Position numbers and translations under genes: made by a program
Origin: Ceratotherium simum simum
Taxonomy: Eukaryota; Chordata; Mammalia; Perissodactyla; Rhinocerotidae
Direction of reading: 5' to 3'
Assembly: GCF_000283155.1 (NCBI RefSeq)
Contig: NW_004454217.1
Span: 1,064,913 to 1,128,912 of the forward strand
Length of the DNA: 64,000 bases
Notes under the pieces: model-generated
Databases searched by the model: none
The model's input: only the letters and a program-made list of their open reading frames with translations
What the model was told of the DNA's origin: nothing
Part shown: positions 22,045 to 33,410 of the stretch, in pieces
How positions within the stretch are numbered: the first letter of the stretch is position 1
How the letters are laid out: each line of letters opens with the position of its first letter

Positions 22045-22500
22045 GATGTGGCAGACAGAATAAAGGCCCCCAAAGATGTCCATGTTCTAATACTCAGAAC
22101 CTGTGAATATGCTACCTCTGTGAGTGTGATTACATTAAGGATCTTGAGATGGGAGGATTATCTGGATTATTGACATGGGCCCAATTTAATCACAAGCATC
22201 CCTATATGAGGGAGACAAGAAGGTCCAAGCTGGCAGGAGGGGGTGTGATGGCAGAAGCAAGAGACTGGAGTGATACCAGGAGGGGGCTATAAACCAAAGA
22301 ATGCAGGCAGCCTCTAGAAGCCAAAAAGAGCAAGGAAATGTATTTCCCTCTGAAGCCTCCAGAAGGAATACAGCACTGCTGACACCTTGATTTTAGCTCA
22401 GTAAGACTCCTGACCTCCAAAACTGTAATAAAATAAATTTGTATTATTTTAAGCCATTAGGTTGTGGTAATTCATCATAGCAGCAAAAGGAAACTAATAC
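22045..22500 (+). mobile_element. MaLR-type (MLT1-like) solo LTR, copy 2
   Basis: It has the same order as 1035-1458: AAGGCCCCCAAAGATGTCCATG, TTATCTGGATTATTGACATGGGCCC, TAAAATAAATTTG signal and GGAAACTAATAC end. It is the better preserved of the two. Confidence 0.75.
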
Positions 22501-22509
22501 TGACTCTGA

Positions 22510-23020
22510 GGTATCTGTATTAGTTAGGAATAGATTCAGCTATGAGTGGTAGAACTCCAAATATCAGTAGCTTGAACAAGGTATACTTGAACAAGTTACG
22601 ATCTCTCATAAAAATAAAGTCTAGGTTAAACAGTCCAAGACTAATGTAGCAGATCCACCATTACCAGATACTCAGGCTCTCTCCATCTTGTTGCTCTGCC
22701 ATCCTCAACACATGGTTAACACACAAGATAACTGCTTAATCTCCAGCCATCACATACACATTCTAACCAGCAGGAAGAAGGAAAAAGTAAAGGAAAGCAT
22801 GCTCTTCCCTTATAATAAAAATTATTGAAAGTTGCACACACCATGTCAGCTTGCATCCCACAGACAAACACTTGCTCACACAGCCAAACCTAGTTTCAAA
22901 GGAAGCTGGGAAGTACAGTCCTTATTCTGGGTGACTTTGTGCCAGTGAAAAATAAAGGTCCTATTCCCAAGGAAAAGGAAGAGAAAAAATAATAAGGACT
23001 ATTTATAATACCTGCCACAG
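22510..23020 (-). mobile_element. Ancient interspersed repeat, copy 2
   Basis: It shares its layout with 180-870: a GCCATCCTCA block, a GGAAGCTGGGAAGTACAGTCC block and CTTATTCTGGGTGAC. The family name is uncertain. Confidence 0.5.
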
Positions 23021-23694
23021 CATCAATCTCAGTTGAGATTATCTTATAAAAAGAATCAAAGTCCTCAATAATCCATTAGCTGTCACCCCTGCATCCATCT
23101 CCATCAGAACCAGAAACATGAAAGCTAAGACTTCCTTTCCTTTACTCTGAGCTTGGATGAGTACTGCTAGTTTTGCCTATATGTTTTTTTATCTAGGAGT
23201 TGAAGGCTAATCAATCCTTTTTTGACTAATATCTTTAGATATATTAATATATCTTCAATCAAGTTATTGACATTTCAGCTGGCCTGAGTCAGTCTGTCTC
23301 TTTCAGATGATTGTATGTTTTTCTGCCATGATTCTACAGTTATTCTCAGAGGGCAATCTTATTTCCTTATTCACAAGTCCTTGGAAGGTACTTCTTCATG
23401 GCCCTAAAGGATGATAACAAATTATAAAGGGGAAACATCTGCCTTGGGGTTAAAGCCTGGTGCCAACAGATAAGTTTCACTCTCTTCTATGGCCTCTAAT
23501 CATGGCCAGCCATTCCAATCTTAGAATTGTCTGAAATTTGTCTCAAATGGAGCAAAATGTGCTTATGTAGATGGTTGAATATAAATCCAAAACCACTACT
23601 TGAAAGATAACTGTGCAATTTGCTTTTGAAATTCTTTTTAGCCAGAGTCAGGGCTGGTCTAACAAGTAGGTGAAGTGAATATCTATGCTCATGG
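23021..23694. other. Unassigned stretch
   Basis: No gene or repeat was recognised. Confidence 0.4.
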
Positions 23695-23860
23695 AATTAC
23701 AACATGGTAGGTATAATTAATATCCCCATTTTGCTGATGAAGAAACTGAGGCGTAGAGAAATTAACCAATTTGCTCAAAGTTAGGGCTATTAAATGTCAG
23801 AGTGAGGATTCAAATCTCTTAACCGGAGCCTGGGCTCCTAAACATTACGCTATTGATATT
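23695..23860 (-). mobile_element. MIR
   Basis: In reverse orientation: ATCCCCATTTTGCTGATGAAGAAACTGAGGC, ... GAGGATTCAAATCTC. Confidence 0.85.
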
Positions 23861-24009
23861 ATTTGAGAAATATGGGAATTGCCTCTGCTATAAAATATTT
23901 CCCCATTATTTTTCAGGATGCTTGAAATTTCAAACATTCTTTTGGTCTTGAAAGCCAATATACTGAGAAAAGTAAAACTAACTCTTTAGAGAATCCAGGG
24001 GGAGAAATC

Positions 24010-25035
24010 ATCATGTTCTTTCTACCTCTGTGACCAATACCTTATTTCAGACCACCATCATTTCTCACCTGGATTACTGCATTAGCCATCCAACTCATCT
24101 CCATATTTCCAGGACGGTTCCTTCCAATCTGTTCTCCACATTACAGCCAGAATGATCTTCCCAAAACGCAGATCTGATCATGTCACTCCTGCTTAAACCC
24201 TTTCAGGGACTCTTCATTGCCTTCAGCATGGTCTATACCAGTGTTTCTCAACCTATTAGGCAAAATGTTATATAACAAATAATTTTTATTATCCCTCCCT
24301 TACTATCCTGAAAGGAAATTCATAGAGAAAGTAAGCTATCTATATATACAATTTTAAAATAATTTTAATATAACACTAACTTTAATATAAAGGAGAAATA
24401 AAAGTAATTAACATAAACAACATCAATTCAATTTAAAAAATGCTTGGCCATGATTACATTAGAAGGAAAAAAAAAACCTATAAATTTTGGGATAGTGGAG
24501 ACAGTTCTGCCCTCCCCCCCACCCTCTACCCTCTGCAGACAACCACTGGTCTAAACTCTTTAATGTGACTTGTAAATTTTTTGTGCTCTGGACTCTCCTC
24601 ATCTCTCCAGCCAATAGTCTCACTAATCAGCTTGCTTTGGGCTTTAATCCTCATAACCTACCTGAATACCCCTTCATACAATGGTCTCTCACTTACTGGT
24701 CTTTGAAGAAGCCACTTTCTCTGCCTGGAACTCTTCCTTATCCTCTCTCCAGCTTTATCTGGCTAATTACTTCTCTTTCAGGTCTCTGCTTAGAATTAAT
24801 TTCCTCCAGGAAGACTTCTCTGAGACACCAGTGAGACACGGCATCTTTCCAGAGTCCTGAAATTTCCTCTAGTATAGCACATATCATACTGCATTGCAAT
24901 TATCTCTTTACTTCTCTGGCCACACCCTGGACAACGAGTTTCTTGAGGGTATAGACTGTGTTGTGGTCACTGTTACAGCACAGAATCGTTGGCACAGACT
25001 TGGCACTCATAATGACTTGTTAAAAGAAAAAAGTG
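24010..25035 (+). mobile_element. L2 LINE interrupted by a hAT element
   Basis: L2 coding relics (TCTCACCTGGATTACTGCATTAG, AACGCAGATCTGATCATGTCACTCC) run to 24238 and resume at 24549 through CTGCCTGGAACTCTTCC to the L2 3' end near 25030. The hAT insertion lies at 24239-24548. Confidence 0.75.
24239..24548. mobile_element. hAT (Charlie-type) element, 310 bp, with 8-bp TSD
   Basis: The ends are CAGTGTTTCTCAACC and a matching ...CCACTG. The 8-bp TSD GTCTATAC (24231-24238) / GTCTAAAC (24549-24556) has one mismatch, as expected for hAT. The interior is AT-rich and non-coding. Confidence 0.85.
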
Positions 25036-25259
25036 TTGGAAAACATCAAAGAGTAACTTAGCTAAACTGTCTTATATTTCTACTGAAGGACACTTTTGGG
25101 AAGGAAATAATGAGGTTGGGAGTATTACGGTCAGCTATAATACTTTAGAAACACATTATTTTGGAAATGTATAAAAATGAAATAATACAAAACTTATTTT
25201 GAAAAAAATAAAATGTAAGAAACCTGACAAACATTACATCACCCAGGTTATTAAGGCTG
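25036..25259. other. Unassigned AT-rich stretch
   Basis: No feature was recognised. Confidence 0.4.
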
Positions 25260-25775
25260 ACATCAACAGTGATAAGTCATGTTGATGGTATGCACCCTTG
25301 ATGTGATATGATGAAAATGGCATTTTACCTCTGTAGTTTTCCTCCCCAAAACCCATAATCTCAGTCTAATCAGAAGAAAACATCAGACAAATCCCAAATG
25401 AAGGGCATTCTGCAAAATACTTGAGGAGTACTCCTCAAAACTGTCAAGGTCACCAAAAACAAGAAAAGTCTGAGAAACTGTCATAGCCAAGAAGAGCCTA
25501 AAAAGACATGATGACTAAATGTAATCTGATATCCTAGATAAGATTCTGAAATAGGAAAAGGACATTGGGCAAAACCTACGGAAACCTGAATAAAATATAG
25601 ACTTTCATGAATAATAATGTATCAATATTTCATTAATTGCAACAAATGCACCATGCTAATATAAGATGTTAATAATCGGGGAAACTGGGTGCAGAGTATA
25701 CAGTAACTCTCTGCACAATCTTTGCAATTTTTCCCTAAATCAAAAACTGTTCTAAAATAAAAAGGTTATTATTTT
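25260..25775 (+). mobile_element. Old L1 3' untranslated region
   Basis: Landmarks in order: ATGGCATTTTACCTCTGTAG, CCCATAATCTCAGTCTAATC, AACATCAGACAAATCCCAAA, TAAGATGTTAATAATCGGGG, CTCTCTGCACAATCTTTGC and CTAAAATAAAAAGG with a tail. Confidence 0.8.
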
Positions 25776-25789
25776 TTTTTACAAGGACA

Positions 25790-26560
25790 ACATTTAAATA
25801 GACACTGCACCAAAAATAAAATGGTGTATAAATGCAATAAGCCCATGAAAATATTCTCAACATCTTTAGTCATAAGGCAAATGCAAATTAAGCCAAAATG
25901 TAATACTACTACAGACACATTAGAATGTAAAAGACTGGCAAAATCAAGTGTTCATGTGGATATAGAGCAACTGAAGTTCTCAAACATTGACTATGGGAAT
26001 GCAAAATGATACAGTTGCTCTAGAAAACAGAGTGACAATTTCTTATAAGTTAAGCATAAACTTTCCACGAGATCCAGCAATTCCACTCCTAGGTAATTAC
26101 TCAAGAATAACAAAATATATGTTCATACATGCATACATATATACATACATAAAATGCAAAATGATATCATCAACCACAAAAATAAAAAAACAGAAAAGCA
26201 TAGTCACTTAGAAATTCATGAAAACTCTTTGAAATAACAGGTTTATGTTCTTAGGTTATACACGCTAAAAAATTTAGGAGGAAAATGTCATGATGTCTGC
26301 AACTTATTCTCAAGTGATTCAGCAAAAGAAAAAAAGAAGGAAGAATGGAAGGAAGGAAGGGAGGAAAGGAGGAAAGAGGGAGGGAAGGAAGGAAGGAAGA
26401 AGGAGGGAGGAAGGGAGGGAGGAAGGAAGGAGAGAACGAGAAGCAAATGTGGCAAAATGCTAAAAATTGGTGAATCAAGATGAAGAGTATATGAGTCGTA
26501 TTATTCTTGCAACTTTTCTACATGTTTGAAATTTTTCAGAATAGAAAGTTGTGGGGAAAA
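25790..26560 (+). mobile_element. L1 ORF2 end and 3' untranslated region
   Basis: Degenerate end of the L1 second frame (GGCAAATGCAAATTAAGCC; GAGATCCAGCAATTCCACTCC), then a 3' untranslated region (AAAATGTCATGATGTCTGCAAC ... GCAAATGTGGCAAAATG ... TCTTGCAACTTTTCTACATG) that contains the GGAA microsatellite. Confidence 0.8.
26335..26435 (+). repeat. (GGAA)n / polypurine microsatellite
   Basis: About 100 bp of uninterrupted purines made of GGAA, GGGA and AGAA units, inside the L1 3' untranslated region. Such tracts can form H-DNA, and GGAA repeats can serve as ETS-factor docking sites in other genomes. Confidence 0.95.
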
Positions 26561-26806
26561 GCAAGCTCAGTGACAGCACATGTAAGATGATAGCAATTTC
26601 TCTAAGGGTCGTACAACCCAGTTGTAAAATAAAAAGTTCCATCTAGCAACTTCTTTTGTACTCCATGACTCTAGATAATGCACAACTTATTTGTCTAGTG
26701 GTTTTGGAATCACGTAGACATTTTTATTCAGGATCAATTTTAAAAGAAGGCAGGGTAGGCAATAAAGATAAGCCAACTAATTTCTGACTTAAAAGAATAG
26801 TCCCCT

Positions 26807-27075
26807 GGGGCCAGCCCAGTAGCTTAGCGGTTAAGTGCCGCGCTCCTCTTCGGCAGCCCGGGGTTCGCAGGTTCGGATCCTGGGCGTGCACCAACGCACC
26901 GCTTGTCAAGCCACGCTGTGGCAGCGACCCATATAAAGTAGAGGAAGATGGGCACAGATGTTAGCCTAGGGCCAGTCTTCCTCAGCAAAAAGAGGAGGAT
27001 TGGCATCAGATGTTAGCTCAGGGCTAATCTTCCTCACACGCACACACACAAAAATAAAATAAAAATAAAAAAAAT
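26807..27075 (+). mobile_element. ERE-like SINE (type B)
   Basis: It has a complete head, GGTTCGGATCC B box, two 3' modules and an A-rich tail with a CA-rich start. The perfect 16-bp TSD AAAAGAATAGTCCCCT lies at 26791-26806 and 27076-27091. Confidence 0.95.
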
Positions 27076-27091
27076 AAAAGAATAGTCCCCT

Positions 27092-27420
27092 TGGGAGCCT
27101 CTATGTTTATTTCAACAATCCTACCATTGCTCAAACATTTTTGGAATCCTACTTTGGCGCTTCAGAGCCTATTTATGAACCTCCTAATAAAATCAGTGTG
27201 GTTATTTTAAATAATCCACATTTTGTTTTGGACAACATGGCATCAGAAGATGTGAACACTCAACTTATTTACCATTCTTTAACTCAAATGACTATTGGTA
27301 TTTTTGAAAAGTCAAGTCTATCCCAAGGAATTAAAATTTGCTATCATAAATGCTATTCAAAAAAACCTTCCATGACTCTAAAATAAAAAACAAAATAAGA
27401 ACTCCAAAACTATTTTGGGC
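27092..27420. other. Unassigned stretch
   Basis: An 81-codon plus-strand frame (27141-27386) is open but AT-rich and unrecognised; I see no coding support. Confidence 0.4.
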
Positions 27421-27644
27421 TAGGAGTTGGCAAACTTTTTCTGTAAAGATTCAGATAGTAAACATTTTGGGCTCTATGGGTCATACGGATTCGGTCACAA
27501 CCAATCAACTGCGCTGCTGTAGTGTGAAAGCAGCCATAGACAACACTTCAATGAATGCGCTTACCTGTGTTCCAATAAAATTTCATTTACAAAAACAGTT
27601 TGTAGAACACATTTGGCCCACAGGCCCTAGTCTGCCGACCCCTG
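27421..27644 (-). mobile_element. MER20 (hAT-Charlie)
   Basis: Near-complete copy: TAGGAGTTGGCAAACTTTTTC at the left, AAGCAGCCATAGACAACAC in the middle, TTTGGCCCACAGGCCC and TGCCGACCCCTG at the right. The 8-bp TSD TTTTGGGC (27413-27420) / TTTTAGGT (27645-27652) has two transitions. Confidence 0.9.
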
Positions 27645-27652
27645 TTTTAGGT

Positions 27653-28487
27653 AATGACAGAATAACTGAAATAACTACACAACCTTCCAAAGTGACAGCA
27701 ATTACCAGGACATATAATTTGGGGCTTAAAAAAAATTTTTTTTGACCCCCTGTTTTATAGTCACTAGTAAGATATTTTAAAATCTTGTTTAAAAGCATTA
27801 TTTTTTAACAGCATTTGAGGAAGTGTTGTATTGATACTTCCTCTCCCAGAGGGAAGCAATTACAGCACAATTACAATTTTATCCATCAGCAGGAGATGTA
27901 TTTTGATTTTTAAGATGATCATTAAACATAAAAGCACAGCGCTTTATCCCACTGTTCCAAGAGAACCACTGTAGACTCCATTCTTCAGGAAGTAACTGAG
28001 GTCAGCTCCCTTAGTATCAATATAATCTTTTGTAAAAAAGGGGAAAAAAACCAGAAAGATAAAACAGCATACATAAAAAATTCAGCAGCAAAAAGATAAT
28101 GTGACCAACAATTTGTGGGTAAAAAATCACTTTATCCAAAACATCAAAAAGAACACAAGATGAAACAGTCTACAGAGAAACTCTATCATCGTTTACTAAT
28201 TTCACTGTCATGAAAACAAAACAAATTTCCTTGGCATTAACAAATTTTAAAAAATTAAAAATCTTTTCTCAGATAGAGATTGATGTTTGTAAAGAGCAAA
28301 AACCATAAATAGTTCTATTCCAACAGACTGTGCCTTTCTTTTCTCTTTGTTAATTTAAAAACATTTATTTGAGTTAATGATTACAATTTTCACACCTTCA
28401 AAAGAAAAGAGATAGCAAAAGGAACCTGGAGTAAGATTTCATACTTATTGGGCTTTGTTTCTTTTGATGTTTTCCTCCCCACTATAC
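27653..28487. other. Unassigned AT-rich stretch
   Basis: No gene or repeat was recognised. Confidence 0.4.
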
Positions 28488-28678
28488 TAGTGATTCTCAG
28501 ATGCAGTCCTTGAACCAGCAGCATCAACATCTGTTAGAAATGGGAATTTCTGGGAATCTGTTAGAAACACAAATTCTTGGGCCTTACAGCAGACTTCCTG
28601 AATCAGAAACTTTGGGGGTGGGGCCCTGTAACAACCCTCCAGGTGATACTGATCCACACACAGGTTTGAGAACCACTA
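28488..28678 (+). mobile_element. MER5A (hAT-Charlie)
   Basis: Full length: TAGTGATTCTCAG end, CCAGCAGCATCAACATC, AATCAGAAACTTTGGGGGTGG and TTTGAGAACCACTA end. Confidence 0.9.
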
Positions 28679-29330
28679 GTTTACATCTAGGCAGATGCCT
28701 ATGTAGCTACTGCAATAGAGAAAGAACAATATTCTCAATTGCTGGTCCCAGCACAGGTCCATCTGGAGTCTCCTCACCCTTCCCATGTTCTACTAGCTCA
28801 GATCTAAAGGAGAGAAGACTGAAGATGGCTTACAAATGGAAGCCCATACTCATAACTGCTACTCCTCCTTCTCATCACCAACCGCCTAACCCATATGTAG
28901 ACTTAACATGGCAGCACATGAGGCATCTACACTTCCTCACTCAGCTAAAGCTCAAGGACCAACAGTGCTGGTTGGGGATGGGGAGGAATACTATTCCATA
29001 AGAAGAATTACAAAGCAATTGACTCCTAAACTATGTGTATGCATAACATCAATTCCAATAATTTCTTAGGCATATTTTTAAAAGAGATCCATTGGAACTT
29101 TCATTTATAGAACATTTGCTTATACGGAACACGTCTTTCTACAAAGATGGGGAATAAAATGTCAGAAATAACTGCACTCTCAGATTGTGATGAAAATTCA
29201 CCTCCAAATACAGAAGCACATGAGCACAGGGCTTTCAGTTTCTTTCTGTTTGGCCTTAACCCCTGCTTAGTCAAAGAAGTTAGAGCCCTATAAATGAACA
29301 AGTCTCTTCTAAATTAAAAAACACTTTTTA
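28679..29330. other. Unassigned; ends of a chance open frame
   Basis: The longest plus-strand open frame in the window (28501-29001, 166 codons) starts inside MER5A and runs through this stretch. That origin argues against a gene. Positions 29100-29300 may be an old DNA transposon. Confidence 0.4.
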
Positions 29331-29346
29331 AAATAAATAAAGATGT

Positions 29347-29584
29347 GGGGCCTGCCCGGTGGCACAAGCAGTTAAGTGCGCACGCTCCGCTCTGGCCGCC
29401 TGGGGTTCGCAGGTTTGGATCCTGGGCGTGCAGGGACACACTGCCTGTCCAGCCATGCTGTGGCGGCATCCCATATAAAGTAGAGGAAGATGGGCATGGA
29501 TGTTAGCTCAGGGCCAATCTTCCTCAGCAAAAAGAGGAGGATTAGCATCGGATGTTATCTCAGGGCTGATCTTCCTCCCAATAA
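29347..29584 (+). mobile_element. ERE-like SINE (type B)
   Basis: It has a GGGGCCTGCCCGGTGGCACAAGC head and two 3' modules, and ends in an (AATA)n tail. The TSD is imperfect: AAATAAATAAAGATGT / AAATAAATAAATATGT. Confidence 0.93.
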
Positions 29585-29639
29585 ATAAATAAATAAATAA
29601 ATATGTAACCAATGAATCAAAACACTACTACATTCACTG

Positions 29640-30085
29640 TATTGCGATAAGCATTAGTGAGGGGGGAGAGGCTACAAATTAAAAAGAAAAAAAAAGACAC
29701 TGGGACAGCCCGTTAAGAGCTACAGATGTTCAGAGGATTAAACAGCAGTGTGAGCTGAGGAGAGCAGCAGGAGCCTCCGAACAGATGTGGAAACTATGTT
29801 GGTCTGTGTAAAGAGATGGGAATGAAAATTCCAGACAGGCAAATGCCATGAGCAAAGACCCTGAATTCACTTGGCACATTTGGAGAATAATTGAGTAGAC
29901 CAATTCAGCTGGAGTAGGACATCTATACAGGACAATTAAGAGAGGTAAATTAGGTCCATTTTATGTGGTCTTAAATGTTAGGCTGGGGCATTTGACTTGT
30001 TCTGAGATCAATGGGGAACCATTTAAAATTCTAGGGACGTGATGAAATCAGTATTTTAGGTAGATTGATTTGACTAAGTGTATAG
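29640..30085 (-). mobile_element. L2 fragment
   Basis: Reverse L2 signatures: GCAAATGCCATGAGCAAAGACCC, GGGGAACCATTTAAAATTCTAGG and GTGATGAAATCAG. Confidence 0.55.
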
Positions 30086-30092
30086 AGTAGAT

Positions 30093-30258
30093 TACAGTGG
30101 GGTTTCTCAAGCTACGATATGCATATGAAATCACCTGGGATCCTTTGAAAATGCAGATTCTGATTCAGTAGGTCTGGGGTGCAAGCTGAGATTCTGCATT
30201 TCTAACAGACTCCAGTGATGCCAGACTGCTGGTCCTCAGGTAGTACTGTGAGTAGCGG
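30093..30258 (-). mobile_element. MER5A
   Basis: GGGTTTCTCAAGCTACG, ATCACCTGGGATCC, GATTCAGTAGGTCTGGGGTG and CTGCTGGTCCTCAGG identify a diverged copy. Confidence 0.85.
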
Positions 30259-30346
30259 GGGATTAGGGTATGCTTCTAAATTCAAGATATCCACTGAGGC
30301 ATTATATGGAAATAGGAAGAGAAAGCATGCCATAAAGAAAAAAATA

Positions 30347-30585
30347 GGGGCAGGCCCAGTGGCTTAGTGGTTAAGTTTGTGCACTCCGCTTCAGCAGCCC
30401 TGGGTTTGCAGGTTCAGATCCTGGGTACGGACCTACGCACCACTCATCAAGCCATGCTGTGGCAGTGTCCCACATACAAAATAGAGGAGGATGGGCATGG
30501 ATGTTGTCTCCTAGCAAGAAGAGGAAGATTGGCAACAGATGTTAGCTCAGGGCTAATCTTCCTCACCAGGAAAAAAAAAAGAAGA
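30347..30585 (+). mobile_element. ERE-like SINE (type B, older)
   Basis: It has an AGGGGCAGGCCCAGTGGC head, diverged B box GGTTCAGATCC and 3' modules with an internal deletion. The TSD lies in A-rich DNA and is uncertain. Confidence 0.9.
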
Positions 30586-30589
30586 AAAA

Positions 30590-31052
30590 AAATTTTTTTA
30601 CATATTTATTATTCTAGTCTGTTCATTTGTTGGCAAGGAACAGACATTTCTCACTCAACAGCTGAAGTAAAAAGGGAGGCTATGAAAAAAGAACATAGGA
30701 GAGTCTTACAGAAACAAACACAGAGAGTATGGTAGAATGTCTCTGGGAAACGGAAAGGCACCAGACTTTGCTCTCTCCATCTCTCTAACTATATGCTTTC
30801 CTGTATCCCTTCTCTTGCTTACTCATCCGTTTGTCCATTAGGACTCTCAGTCCTGACCCTAAATAACTTTCAGTTCAAGCATCTACCACCATCTTTACTG
30901 CAGGCTCTTAAATCTCAGTTCAGATTCTCAGGGAAGAACCAGATTGGACTAGTCTTTGGATTGGTCCAGGATCAGGAGTCCATCTCTGGTTCAATCATCT
31001 GTTTCCTGACAGACAGTCTTGCATATAATATTTCAGGAACTGTGAGTGAAAT
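30590..31052. other. Unassigned stretch
   Basis: A 90-codon plus frame (30793-31065) has no recognisable domain and runs into the LTR. No gene was inferred. Confidence 0.4.
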
Positions 31053-32087
31053 TGTCACCGGCTAGGTGTCCCGAGGAACTCAAGGGTGGGTTTGGAAGCA
31101 TTTAACTGTTTTTCCAAATCGGTTTTTTCCCCTTCATTATGTTAAAGAGATGGAACCACCAACCACCCTGAACCAGACCAAGCCTCACCACAAGAGCTAC
31201 ATCCATTACCTATGCCTTATTTTTAATGCTAAGATCTCTCCAGGAGGAGCTAGACCTTATCAGTGTATGTGGAAACATGTTTTCCAACTGAGCCTGCACA
31301 AGCGAATACCCACCTCTCCCTTTTGAATATTCATTCCCCATCCAAAATAAAGGTCCTTTCTTCCCTTTGTTTGGGGACACCATGACTTTGAAAATGATTT
31401 CTCACGGTCTCCTATTTGCTGTGATGGTGTTCAGGGCAGGCCGCCCCAACATGCGCCACTCTGGTATGTGCATTACTTCAAGCCGAAGACAACAAAGGCT
31501 CAGAAGACTCAGGAAGAACATTTGAGCTTCCCCTCCCAAACTGCCTAAAGAATTTAACATAGAAGGCCAGTTCCAGGAAGGAGCCACTACCATATGATAG
31601 CTGTAGTATAATGTAAAACAGATGCAATAAGAAAGGCACCAACAAGCCCATCTTATCAAAAATTCTGCCTCTCTCCACATTCTCTACAGGTAGCCCAGTA
31701 AAAAGCTGTCTGACAAACATTTGCATTTCCATCGCCATGTGAATTGTCTTCTTCTCCACTGAAACCCCAAACCACTACCCCCCAACACCCTCCTTGCCTT
31801 TAGCTGAGTATACTTAAGCGAGCAACTTAGTCAGAATGACTAATTGTTCAGTTTTTATTTTCTGAGTTTCTCCTATGTATACATGTCATTAAACTTTGTT
31901 TTATTTTCTGCTGCTAACTTGCCTTTTTAATTATTTGGCCAGCCATAAGAACCTTAAGGGAAAGGTTGGGGAGAGATTCTCCCTCTTCCCTGACAGCTGC
32001 AAATACACTTTATTTTGTGAGACAACTTCCACTGGTGTAGAGTCTTATTTAGCTTGCCAGGAGGCAAACCCACTTGGTTTGGTAACA
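31053..32087 (+). mobile_element. LTR (family X, copy 1), split by a second LTR
   Basis: The LTR starts TGTCACCGGCTAGG and ends TTGGTTTGGTAACA, with the CCAAAATAAAGGTCC polyadenylation signal in between. It matches the copy at 34821-35317. A different LTR (31422-31995) interrupts it. Flanking 4-mers are AAAT and AAAC. No retroviral gene is attached. Confidence 0.8.
31422..31995 (+). mobile_element. Solo LTR inserted in another LTR, 4-bp TSD
   Basis: This 574-bp segment starts TGATGGTGTTCAGG and ends CTTCCCTGACA. It contains CATTAAAC and TTAATTATTTGGCC near its 3' end. The perfect 4-bp TSD GCTG (31418-31421, 31996-31999) is typical of class I (gamma-like) ERVs. It has no internal genes. Confidence 0.8.
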
Positions 32088-32815
32088 AAACGAAGAGGGA
32101 GAGTTGGGCATGGCAGGCAAATTGACCAACAGATCTGCTAAAATGACTGGTGGGAGAGACTCTCAGGTTGAGCTGAGACCTCTATTGCTTGAGCAATAGA
32201 TGTCAAGCACTTCCCATGCTCTAAAGGCAAGTGCTTTTCTGAACACATTAAAACATTGAGAAACCAGTTCTGTCAGCCTTAAGCTATCATCCACCTCCAG
32301 ACTACATGAGTTGGTGAAAAACTCAGAAGGTGAAGAAGCAGATGGTGAGGTGAGTGTTGCTGGGCATTCCCTCCCCCCACCCCACATGCATGAGACTGGA
32401 GAGGCGAGTTCTTATCCCTCAAATGAGGGACTTTTCAAGAGAGTCACTGGAGAGATTGACTTGTGTCCCCTGGAATTTGGGCGTACGTGGGAATTGTTGT
32501 CTCACTTTGAACAGTCTAAAAGTGAAAGGCTATGGCTACATCAGCCAGAGATGGCAGAGCAGAGGAAGGGAGGGAAGGACAGAAGGAGAGAGAGATGCAG
32601 TCCCAGGAGTAAACTGCATTTACACTGATATGGAGGTGGGGGTGGGACTTGGACTAAGTGGGATCCTGCAGGAGGAAATTGGCCTGTATTACAAGGGTCC
32701 CTGCCCATTTCAAGAGCAACACTATCTCAAATGTGGACCTCTAAGGTGGACTGGACTTTTTACTATCTAAGAATTACTTGAAGGGTATGAGACCTGCCCA
32801 AGATTTTATCCAAGG
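32088..32815. other. Unassigned stretch between LTRs
   Basis: No retroviral primer-binding site follows the LTR at 32087 and I recognise no gag/pol/env peptide. The open frames at 32311-32770 (105 and 138 codons) overlap in two frames and look random. Confidence 0.4.
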
Positions 32816-33410
32816 TGTGGGGAAGGGTTAATCTTCAGAGCTGGTAATGGAGAATGGGGGAAGAGGGGTCCTGCCTGCACCCTACTAAGTCCAACTGTAA
32901 CCACGGGCCCTCTAGGACCAGTTCAACTGACCCTATCTTATCAACAGAGTAATTAAGAGTAGTTTTTCAGGAATGAGACCCCTTGTCCAGTTCCGGCCAG
33001 TTGAGACCACCAACCCATCATCTGGGCCTATGCAAATGCCCAATAAGTGACCTTTATGATGTCAAAGGGCTGAGAACTCCACCCTCACATCATGCTACCA
33101 CCACCATCTTGTGAACATGCATCCAGTGAAGAGGGATGAAGCTTGACTACACTTGCGCAGATCATCAATTACCTCACTTCTTCTTACCTCCAATCATCTA
33201 TCTTCACACTTCAGACCGCCCTGTCCTTCATCCCAGAAATTGTGCCCTAAGCCCTGGATCAAGGAGACAGATCTGAGAGCATATGCCTTGTGTCTCCTTG
33301 CAGATCAAACTTGCAAATTAAGCTTCTTTTCTCAAAGGCTGATGCCATAATAATTGGCTTTTTTTATGCACATCGGGCAAGAGAACCCCGATTTTGTGCG
33401 ATAACATAAC
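32816..33410 (+). mobile_element. Possible third LTR (5' limit uncertain)
   Basis: The end (GGCTTTTTTATGCACATCGGGCAAGAGAACCCCGATTTTGTGCGATAACA, read only as landmarks) is typical of ERV1 LTRs. Upstream are CACCACCATCTTGTGAAC and TGAGACCACCAACCC. I cannot place the left boundary or a TSD. Confidence 0.5.

Noticed and set aside
26335..26435. Proline/serine-rich minus-strand peptide from the purine tract
   Set aside because: It is a microsatellite translation artefact within an L1 3' end.
28501..29001. 166-codon plus-strand open frame, the longest in the window
   Set aside because: It starts inside a MER5A transposon, shows no domain and has no splice or promoter context. A frame of this length is plausible by chance.
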